DNA from: Oscillospiraceae bacterium
GTDB taxonomy: Bacteria > Bacillota > Clostridia > Oscillospirales > Ruminococcaceae
Reading direction: 5' to 3'
Length of the DNA stretch: 64,000 nt
NCBI GenBank assembly: GCA_900752435.1
Contig: CAADVD010000040.1
Span: 58,662-122,661, forward strand
Shown piece by piece: positions 35,774 to 42,870 of this stretch. A program made the position numbers and the translations under genes. The notes beneath the pieces were generated by a model that had not been told where the DNA came from, searched no databases, and saw only the letters and a program-made list of their open reading frames with translations. The stretch's first letter is position 1, and each line of letters begins with the position of its first letter.

Positions 35774-36343
35774 ATGGAACTCATTCTCGATTTTGCCAAA
35801 CGGCTTCTGCTGAACCATCTGCATGAAACCGGTGTATACGCCGATTTCACAATGGGCAACGGGTATGATACGCTGTTTTTGGCTCAGCACACCAAAGGCA
35901 CGGTCTATTCCTTTGACATCCAGCAGACCGCACTGGAACATACCCAAGCCCTGCTCGAAGAACACCGCGTTCAAAATGCACGATTGATTCTCGACAGCCA
36001 CAGCCATCTCACCCAATACATCACCGAGCCGCTCGACGCCGGCATTTTCAACCTTGGTTACCTGCCCGGCGGCGACAAAAGCATCACCACACAGACCTCC
36101 ACCACCCTGCAAGCCGTTCAGGATGCGCTGGCTCTGCTCAAATCGGATGGCATTCTCGTTTTAGTCCTCTATCCCGGTCATCCGCAGGGCAAACAGGAAA
36201 GTGAAGTGGTCAGCCGGTTTTGCGCTGAACTGAATGGAAGCGCCTATGACGTCATTCGCTACGATTTCATCAACAAAAAGAATCCGCCCTATGTGATCGC
36301 CATCGAAAAACGAACCGGAAAAAAAGCACGCACCGCGCTGTGA
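35774..36343 (+). CDS. SAM-dependent methyltransferase, YtqB/MnmM-like
   Basis: 189 residues. Class I methyltransferase fold: the SAM loop is DFTMGNGYDTLFLA, followed by VYSFDIQ and the motif FNLGYLPGGDK, which is characteristic of the YtqB family. Bacillus YtqB (MnmM) methylates 5-aminomethyl-2-thiouridine in tRNA; the same role is likely here. Start ATG 35774 has GGAGG nine bases before it. The last codons run into the terminator stem. Confidence 0.85.
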   Translation: MELILDFAKRLLLNHLHETGVYADFTMGNGYDTLFLAQHTKGTVYSFDIQQTALEHTQALLEEHRVQNARLILDSHSHLTQYITEPLDAGIFNLGYLPGGDKSITTQTSTTLQAVQDALALLKSDGILVLVLYPGHPQGKQESEVVSRFCAELNGSAYDVIRYDFINKKNPPYVIAIEKRTGKKARTAL

Positions 36344-36363
36344 AAGCGCGCTGCGTGCTTTTT
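36321..36363 (+). terminator. Intrinsic terminator after YtqB-like gene
   Basis: Stem of 12 bp, one C/C mismatch, then 5 bp: left arm 36321-36338, right arm 36346-36363, loop TGTGAAA, with A run before and T run after. It could act in both directions, also for ylbF. Confidence 0.85.
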
Positions 36364-36383
36364 GTGTAAGTGGATGGAAGCCA

Positions 36384-36791
36384 TTAGTGGCAGCCGGAGC
36401 AGGAAGAACAGCTTCCGCCGCAGGAATGTTCCACAGCTTCGCAGGTTTCCGGATCTTCGCCGTTGACGGATTTCATCAAAATGGTGGTAATCTGGTTCAT
36501 CATGCTGTCCAGTTCATTTTTCGCCGTATTGAACGCAATCATGTTCGGATTCTGCATAATTTCCGCGTAAATCGCTTTCAGCTCTTCGTTGCAGGCGTTG
36601 ATTTTTTCGTTGTCCTTGGTTTCTGCGGACATGGCGGTGTTCAGTTCAATTCTCTTCATGTTGAACTGACCGATTTGATCCTGCAAAACCTCGTCCTTGT
36701 CGTTTGCATCCTGTGCGGCATACAAGTTTTTGTATGCTTCGGTTTTTTGAATTTCCTTGCCCATTTCTCTGGCGAGTTCAATAATAGTCAT
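36384..36791 (-). CDS. YlbF/YmcA-family protein with cysteine-rich tail
   Basis: 135 residues. Residues 1-105 form the helical com_YlbF domain (MTIIELAREMGKEIQKTEAY at the start). The last 15 residues hold CGGSCSSCSGCH, four closely spaced cysteines and a final His. In Bacillus YlbF, YmcA and YaaT form the Y-complex, which binds [4Fe-4S] clusters, influences RNase Y and development, and ymcA lies next to miaB as here. The Cys tail could bind a metal or Fe-S cluster. ATG 36791 with AAAGGA; the longer frame lacks support. A hairpin GGCGGTG/CACCGCC (36815-36834) lies just upstream. Confidence 0.85.
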   Translation of the reverse strand: MTIIELAREMGKEIQKTEAYKNLYAAQDANDKDEVLQDQIGQFNMKRIELNTAMSAETKDNEKINACNEELKAIYAEIMQNPNMIAFNTAKNELDSMMNQITTILMKSVNGEDPETCEAVEHSCGGSCSSCSGCH

Positions 36792-36910
36792 GTGCGTAGT
36801 TCCTTTCTGTATCCGGCGGTGTTTCAGCACCGCCCCTTTTAATTTCATGAAGAATGGAAAGCTCTCCAAGCACCATCCTGCTTCTTCTTTATTTTAACCA
36901 ATGAAATCCG

Positions 36911-38335
36911 TTATTCGCAGATTTCACCGAGTAAAGCCCAGTTAAGCGCCTGCGTAATTTTGACGTTAACAAACGAGCCAATCACCGACTTGTCCGCTTT
37001 GAAGTCCACAATGATGAAATTCTCCGTCCGGCCGGTCACGTAATCCTCGCCGGTTTTGCCCTCACCGTCCGCCAAGACGCGCAGGGTTTGACCGACATAC
37101 TGCTGGTATTTGCCGATGCCGATGTCCTTTTGCACGTCCAGCAATCGCTGAAACCGCGCACCCTTTTCCGCATCCGTCGTAGGATCTTCCATCGCCGCAG
37201 CTTTGGTGCCGACGCGCTTCGAGTAGATAAAGGTAAACAAGCTGTCGTACTGCACTTCCTGAATCAAGCTCAGCGTATCTTCAAAATCTTCCTCCGTCTC
37301 CGTTGGAAAACCAACGATGATATCCGAAGTAAACGACAAGCCCGGAATTTTCTCCTTGGCATAGCGAATCAAATCCATGTACTGCGCACGGGTGTAATGC
37401 CGGTTCATCAATTTCAGAATCCGGTCACTGCCGCACTGCACCGGCAAATGCAGATGGTTGCACACCTTGTCACAAGATGCAATGGTGTCAATCAGTTCCC
37501 TTGTCGCATCCTTGGGGTGGGAGGTCATAAAGCGAATGCGAAACTCCCCGTCCAGCGCATTGATGCGCCGCAGCAGCTCCGAAAAAGAAATTTCCTCGTC
37601 CAATCCTTTTCCATAGGAATTGACATTCTGTCCAAGCAGCGTAAATTCTTTGTAGCCCTGTGCCAGCAACGAACGAATTTCATCCAGAATCCGCTCTGGT
37701 TCACGGCTGCGTTCCCGTCCGCGCACATAGGGCACAATGCAGTAGGTGCAAAAATTGTTGCACCCATACATAATCGGAATCCACGCCTTAATCGAATCAT
37801 CCCGCTGAACGGGCAAATCCTCCGCGATTACGCCATCGCTTTCCGGTGTGCAGAACACCCTCTTGTGCAGGCTCAGCGTTTCGTACAATCGTTCCGGCAA
37901 TTGATGAACAACATGCGTGCCAAAAATCAAATCCACATAAGGGAAGCTCTTTTTGAGCCGCTCCACAATGTGCGGCTGCTGCATCATACAGCCGCAAAGC
38001 CCAATGATCATATCTGGATTGCGGCGTTTTGCATGCTTCAATGCGCCGACGTTGCCAAACACGCGGTCTTCTGCATTTTCGCGCACCGCACAGGTGTTGT
38101 AAATCACCAAATCGGCTTCGTTGGGACTGTCGGTAAATCCGTAGCCCATCAAAGCCAGCATTCCTTTAATCTTTTCTCCGTCCGAAACGTTTTGCTGACA
38201 GCCGTAGGAATGCACATGCGCCATCGGCATCCGGTCGTGAAAACGGCCGGCCAGCCATTGTTTTGTTTTCTCAGCAAATTCCTGCTGTTTTTGCAATTCC
38301 TCTTGCGAAACTGCCAACGGTTTTTTACTACTCAA
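36911..38335 (-). CDS. miaB: tRNA-2-methylthio-N6-dimethylallyladenosine synthase
   Basis: EC 2.8.4.3, radical SAM methylthiotransferase acting on i6A37 of tRNA. 474 residues. N-terminal UPF0004 domain with HSYGCQQNVSDGEKIKG (cluster cysteines), radical SAM CNNFCTYCIVPYVRG, and C-terminal TRAM domain. Start is TTG at 38335 (MSSKKPLAVS) with GGAGG seven bases upstream; no nearby ATG is in frame with support. Promoter at 38375-38403. Confidence 0.95.
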   Translation of the reverse strand: MSSKKPLAVSQEELQKQQEFAEKTKQWLAGRFHDRMPMAHVHSYGCQQNVSDGEKIKGMLALMGYGFTDSPNEADLVIYNTCAVRENAEDRVFGNVGALKHAKRRNPDMIIGLCGCMMQQPHIVERLKKSFPYVDLIFGTHVVHQLPERLYETLSLHKRVFCTPESDGVIAEDLPVQRDDSIKAWIPIMYGCNNFCTYCIVPYVRGRERSREPERILDEIRSLLAQGYKEFTLLGQNVNSYGKGLDEEISFSELLRRINALDGEFRIRFMTSHPKDATRELIDTIASCDKVCNHLHLPVQCGSDRILKLMNRHYTRAQYMDLIRYAKEKIPGLSFTSDIIVGFPTETEEDFEDTLSLIQEVQYDSLFTFIYSKRVGTKAAAMEDPTTDAEKGARFQRLLDVQKDIGIGKYQQYVGQTLRVLADGEGKTGEDYVTGRTENFIIVDFKADKSVIGSFVNVKITQALNWALLGEICE

Positions 38336-38374
38336 AAAAGTGCCTCCGCAGATTTATTTTCATGTAACTGTATC

Positions 38375-38403
38375 ATTTTATCATTCCGCCAATCAAGAAT
38401 CAA
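38375..38403 (-). promoter_or_regulatory. miaB promoter candidate
   Basis: Minus-strand TTGATT (38398-38403), 17-base spacer, TAAAAT (38375-38380). A second TTGATT copy overlaps the spacer. Confidence 0.55.
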
Positions 38404-38406
38404 GTC

Positions 38407-38622
38407 CTATTTGTTAAATAAATTGCGCGTCATCCGCCGCAAACGCTCTTTGCGTTCGCGCGTAGCCGCTTCATCCACACAATAGACCCCGTTTTCCAAA
38501 ATCAGCACATCCCCCTCGTGCACCGGCGTAGAAAATTCCGAAAGCGGGCAATGAATATGCGTCAAATCCGGCTGTTCCAAAACCACAATGCCCTCCGTAA
38601 TGCGCTCGACAATCCATTGCAT
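38407..38622 (-). CDS. DUF3006 protein
   Basis: 71 residues, a small beta-rich protein of the DUF3006 family (VERITEGIVVLEQPD at the start), followed by a basic helical tail. Members are nearly always encoded beside a ComEC-like metallo-beta-lactamase protein, as here (7 bases downstream of it). Function unknown. Confidence 0.85.
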   Translation of the reverse strand: MQWIVERITEGIVVLEQPDLTHIHCPLSEFSTPVHEGDVLILENGVYCVDEAATRERKERLRRMTRNLFNK

Positions 38623-38629
38623 GGCATAT

Positions 38630-39625
38630 TCACCCCTTTTCTGTCTGCACGTTCAAGCTTGTTCCGTCCGTCGTAAATACCACATCGCCGTTGACATCAC
38701 TGCGGTACAGCGTGCCGCCCCGTGCATGAACCTGATCCACCACTTCAGTATGCGGATGACCGTACTCATTGCCATATCCCATCTGCGCCACGTAATAGGA
38801 CGCACCGATGCGGTCAAGCAATTCGTCGCAGTTGCTGTATTTAGAACCGTGATGGCTGAGCAGGAATACGTCCGCGGACAAATCCTGTCCCGCACTCAGC
38901 AAGCCTTCCTCTGCTTCCTTTTCCATATCGCCGGTGGTCAGAAAACTGCGTGTCCCATAAGTGAATTTCACACCAACAGACATGTTGTTTAAGTCGTCAA
39001 AGTCGCCGGTCGGCCCCAGAATGGTCAGTCTTCCGCTTCCGACTTCATAGGTATCGCCCAGCTTGGCGGCGGTCACCGGAATGTTGTGCTCCGCGATGGC
39101 CGTGAGCAGTTTCTCATACACCCGTGTGGTTGGAATTAAACTGTCCTTCAGCTCCGGCATGATCAAGTGCTTCACCTGCACCGCATTCAGCACCTCGGGC
39201 ATTCCGCCGATGTGGTCGGAATGCGGATGGGAGGCTATGACATAATCCAACGAGGTTACTCCCTGACTTTGCAGATAATCCACCACCACCTGACCTTGGT
39301 CGGTTTCACCGGCATCAATCAGCACGCTGGCATCATTCGACAAAATCAGCGTGCAGTTTCCCTGCCCAACGTCGATAAAATGCACCGATGCTTCCCCGTC
39401 TTTCGGCACAACGGTTTGGGTGGGCTTCGTCTCCTCCCAGCAGGACTGAAAGGTGCTCCAAAGGGATTGCCAGGTCGGCAGTTCCTCCGTCAAAGGATAT
39501 ACGCTGTTGACCGTTACAGCCAATGCAAACAAAACGATGAGAAACAGCAGTGTTTTCAGCGCTCCGCTCGTTTTTTCTTTTGTTTTGGTCGATTTCCTTT
39601 TGTAGGTGGATTTGTGTTTCGCCAT
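38630..39625 (-). CDS. Membrane-anchored metallo-beta-lactamase-fold hydrolase (ComEC C-domain type)
   Basis: 331 residues. Basic N-terminus, one membrane segment (about 20-43), then an outside MBL domain with FIDVGQGNCTLI, the metal motif SHPHSDHIGG, and LLSHHGSKYS. This is like the extracytoplasmic nuclease/phosphodiesterase domain of ComEC; the substrate is unknown. ATG 39625 has AAGGAAA six bases upstream. The first 70 bases overlap the end of the YgiQ gene in another frame, so it is co-transcribed with it. Confidence 0.87.
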   Translation of the reverse strand: MAKHKSTYKRKSTKTKEKTSGALKTLLFLIVLFALAVTVNSVYPLTEELPTWQSLWSTFQSCWEETKPTQTVVPKDGEASVHFIDVGQGNCTLILSNDASVLIDAGETDQGQVVVDYLQSQGVTSLDYVIASHPHSDHIGGMPEVLNAVQVKHLIMPELKDSLIPTTRVYEKLLTAIAEHNIPVTAAKLGDTYEVGSGRLTILGPTGDFDDLNNMSVGVKFTYGTRSFLTTGDMEKEAEEGLLSAGQDLSADVFLLSHHGSKYSNCDELLDRIGASYYVAQMGYGNEYGHPHTEVVDQVHARGGTLYRSDVNGDVVFTTDGTSLNVQTEKG

Positions 39626-41487
39626 GAATTGTTTCCTTTCCGCGCGGCATTGCGGTTGACCGCCGCGCGTTTGTTGGTGATTCCTTGTGGTTTGGGTGTG
39701 TCGTCCGCAACCAGACAATTGGCGCCGCGGCCAATCAAATCAAAACGCTTGGCCTTTTTGAGCGCCTTGAGCACCAGCTCTTTGTTTTTCGGATTGAAAT
39801 ATTGAAGCAACGCACGCTGCATTGCCTTTTCTTCGCGGTCGGTCGGCACATAAACCGGCTCCATCGTATAGGGGTCAAGGCCGGTATAATACATGCAGGT
39901 GGATACCGTACCCGGTGTCGGATAAAAATCCTGCACCTGTTCCGGATGGATGTGTTCTTTTTTCAAGAAGCACGCCAGTTCAATCGCCTCGTTCAGCGTA
40001 GACCCCGGATGGGAGGACATCAAATACGGCACCAGATACTGCTCTTTTCCAGCCTGCTTGGTCTTTTCATAAAATTTGCGGACAAATTTCACATAGGTTT
40101 CGATGTGCGGCTTGCCCATCTTGTCCAGCACCGCGTTGCTGCAATGCTCCGGCGCCACTTTGAGCTGACCGCTGACATGATACTGAACCAGCTCATCGAA
40201 AAACGCTTCGTTTTCATCCTCCACCAAATAATCATACCGGATACCGGAACGGATGAATACGCGCTTGACCCCTTTTATCGCACGAAGCTTGCGCAATAAG
40301 TTCAAATACTCCGTGTGGTCAACCTCCAGCGCCTTACATGGAGTCGGTGCCAAACACTTTTTCCCTTTGCACAGCCCGTACTGTAACTGTTTGGAACACG
40401 ATGGCTGACGGAAATTGGCCGTCGGCCCTCCCACATCGTGGATGTAACCCTTAAAACGCGGATTGTGCGTCATTTTCTCCGCTTCCGCCAAAATGGATTC
40501 TTCACTGCGCACCGCAATGCGTCTGCCCTGATGGAACGCGATGGAGCAGAAGTTGCACGCCCCGAAACAACCGCGGTTGTGGGCAATGGAAAATTCCACT
40601 TCCTCGATGGCCGCCACACCGCCCTGCTCTTCATAGCAGGGATGATACATACGCTGATATGGCAATGCGTATACGCGATCCAGCTCCGGTGTGGTCAAAC
40701 TGCGCATCGGCGGATTCTGCACCAGCATTTTATCGCCCTGCCGCTGAATCACCGTGCGCCCGTACACTTCGTCCTGTTCATTCATCTGCTGGCGCGTGGC
40801 TTTCGCATAGCTCTTTTTGTCACGGGATACAATGTCAAAGTTCGGACACTCCACCGCACCCAATGGCGTGTTGACCGGATCGGTAAGGTAGCACGTTCCC
40901 CGAATGTCCGTCATGGACTGCACGGAATCCCCGTTCCGAAACCGCCGCCCAATCTCCGCCACCTGCAATTCGCTCATTCCGTACATCAGCAAATCAGCCT
41001 GTGAATCGCACAAAATCGAACGCCGCACCTTGTCGTCCCAATAATCGTAATGAGCAAAGCGCCGAAGCGACGCTTCCAGTCCGCCAATCAGCACCGGTAT
41101 CTCCGGACAAATCTCTTTTAACTTGTTGCAGTACACAATCACCGCGCGGTCAGGCCGTTTGCCCATCTGTCCGCCTGCTGTATACGCGTCCGTCGTGCGG
41201 CGGCGTTTTGCCACCGTATAATGCGCCACCATCGAATCGATGTTGCCGGATGTGACCAAATACGCATATTTCGGAAGCCCCAATTTGAGAAAATCCTCCT
41301 TGGTTCGCCAGTTCGGCTGTGCAATGATGCCGACGCGAAAGCCCTCTGCTTCCAATACACGCGAAATAATCGCCACGCCAAACGACGGATGATCCACATA
41401 CGCATCGCCGGTGATGCAGATAAAGTCAAGCTGATCCATCCCACGTTCGTTCATATCCGCACGGGAAATGGGTAAAAATCCTGTCAT
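39556..41487 (-). CDS. YgiQ-family radical SAM protein
   Basis: 643 residues. B12-binding-like N-terminal part, central radical SAM motif CFGACNFCSI (C-x3-C-x2-C), and a Lys/Arg-rich low-complexity tail after residue 600. Family function is not established. ATG 41487 has GGAGG five bases before it; the acetyltransferase gene stops just upstream. Its 3' end overlaps the MBL gene by 70 bases. Confidence 0.9.
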   Translation of the reverse strand: MTGFLPISRADMNERGMDQLDFICITGDAYVDHPSFGVAIISRVLEAEGFRVGIIAQPNWRTKEDFLKLGLPKYAYLVTSGNIDSMVAHYTVAKRRRTTDAYTAGGQMGKRPDRAVIVYCNKLKEICPEIPVLIGGLEASLRRFAHYDYWDDKVRRSILCDSQADLLMYGMSELQVAEIGRRFRNGDSVQSMTDIRGTCYLTDPVNTPLGAVECPNFDIVSRDKKSYAKATRQQMNEQDEVYGRTVIQRQGDKMLVQNPPMRSLTTPELDRVYALPYQRMYHPCYEEQGGVAAIEEVEFSIAHNRGCFGACNFCSIAFHQGRRIAVRSEESILAEAEKMTHNPRFKGYIHDVGGPTANFRQPSCSKQLQYGLCKGKKCLAPTPCKALEVDHTEYLNLLRKLRAIKGVKRVFIRSGIRYDYLVEDENEAFFDELVQYHVSGQLKVAPEHCSNAVLDKMGKPHIETYVKFVRKFYEKTKQAGKEQYLVPYLMSSHPGSTLNEAIELACFLKKEHIHPEQVQDFYPTPGTVSTCMYYTGLDPYTMEPVYVPTDREEKAMQRALLQYFNPKNKELVLKALKKAKRFDLIGRGANCLVADDTPKPQGITNKRAAVNRNAARKGNNSWRNTNPPTKGNRPKQKKKRAER

Positions 41488-41499
41488 GCTGTCCTCCAA

Positions 41500-41922
41500 C
41501 TAAACGATTTCTAAAAACAAAAACATGCCGCAGCCGCCATGCTCCGATGGACGCGGTTCAAACCCCAGCTTCTCATAGAACGGCTCTTTTCCTTTTGCGC
41601 TCATCAGCTCCACGGATACTTTCCAGCCGGGATGAGATTGTTCGCGAATGCAATTCATCAACTCTTCCATTAACTGCCTGCCAATGCCGCTTTGCTGACA
41701 ATCCGGCCGTACCACAACATCCTTGACAAAGTAGCTGAGCGCACCATCGCCAAGCATCCGCGCCATGCCGACAGCTTGCTCATTTTCATAGGCACAAACC
41801 GTCACAAACGAATGCGCAAGCGCCGTTTCTACCTGTTCCACCGGCGGTTTGCCCCAACCTGCGGATTCGGTCAAGCTCCGAAACGTTTCCGCATCCAGAC
41901 AATTTCGCTTTATGGTTACCAT
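41500..41922 (-). CDS. GNAT-family N-acetyltransferase
   Basis: 140 residues. Acetyl-CoA loop DVVVRPDCQQSGIGRQLM and C-terminal KEPFYEKLGF are GNAT features. Substrate unknown. Ends 12 bases before the YgiQ start. Confidence 0.88.
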   Translation of the reverse strand: MVTIKRNCLDAETFRSLTESAGWGKPPVEQVETALAHSFVTVCAYENEQAVGMARMLGDGALSYFVKDVVVRPDCQQSGIGRQLMEELMNCIREQSHPGWKVSVELMSAKGKEPFYEKLGFEPRPSEHGGCGMFLFLEIV

Positions 41923-41971
41923 TCCAATCTCTCCTCAAAAACAACTGCGCACAACCGAAAAATTTCTCGTA

Positions 41972-42832
41972 CTACGAACGCACCACGCCAAAATACAGCA
42001 ATACCAAAATACCGAGCACAATCCGGTACCAGCCAAATACCTTGAAATCGTGTTTCTTAATATAACCCATCAAGAATTTGATCACGAGAACGGACACCAC
42101 AAACGCCACGACCATGCCAACCAGTAAAATCACCAGCTCCATCCCGCTGAAGGCAAGTCCGAACTGCACAATTTTCAGCAGGCTTGCGCCAAACATCACC
42201 GGAATTGCCAAGAAAAACGTAAATTCAGCGGCCGCTGTCCGGGATACGCCCAACAACAACGCTCCCACAATCGTCGCGCCGGAACGGGAGGTCCCCGGAA
42301 AAATCGCCGCAATCAACTGAAACACGCCGATCAACAGCGCCAACCGACAGGTAATGTCACTCAGCTCCTGCACCTTAGCCGGTTTTCCCTTGTGCCAGCT
42401 CTCAATCACCAAAAACGCAACGCCAAATACAATCAGCGCAATCGACACCGTTTGGTAATTGTAAAACCATTCCTCAAATTGATCGTTAAACAGCACACCG
42501 ATGACACCGGCCGGTACACAAGCCAGCAAAATTTTGCCCCACAGCGCCAAAATATCCGCTTTCACATAGGACAACGCGCCGCTTTTTGCCAGCGGCTGTG
42601 CATTGTCCTTTTTGCCAAACGGAAAAATCTGCTTCCAGAACAGCACCACAACCGCCAAAATAGCGCCCAGTTGAATCACCACTTCAAACATGCTGTAAAA
42701 TTCTTCAGACACATCCAATGCAACAAATTCATTGAGTAAAATCATGTGACCGGTACTGCTGATGGGAAGCCACTCCGTAATTCCCTCCACAATACCAAAC
42801 AAAATCGCTTTTAACACTTCTATGTAATCCAT
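41972..42832 (-). CDS. uppP: Undecaprenyl-diphosphate phosphatase
   Basis: EC 3.6.1.27 (BacA), recycles the C55 carrier and gives bacitracin tolerance. 286 residues, integral membrane. GIVEGITEWLPISSTGHM and FPGTSRSGATIVGALLLG are the two active-site loops. It complements uppS elsewhere in the window. Confidence 0.96.
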   Translation of the reverse strand: MDYIEVLKAILFGIVEGITEWLPISSTGHMILLNEFVALDVSEEFYSMFEVVIQLGAILAVVVLFWKQIFPFGKKDNAQPLAKSGALSYVKADILALWGKILLACVPAGVIGVLFNDQFEEWFYNYQTVSIALIVFGVAFLVIESWHKGKPAKVQELSDITCRLALLIGVFQLIAAIFPGTSRSGATIVGALLLGVSRTAAAEFTFFLAIPVMFGASLLKIVQFGLAFSGMELVILLVGMVVAFVVSVLVIKFLMGYIKKHDFKVFGWYRIVLGILVLLYFGVVRS

Positions 42833-42870
42833 GCTTTTTCCTCATCCTCTTCTCTAGTTTTTTCTGTTTT

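Noticed and set aside
37088..38485. 465-residue open frame on the plus strand
   Set aside because: Antisense to miaB and DUF3006.
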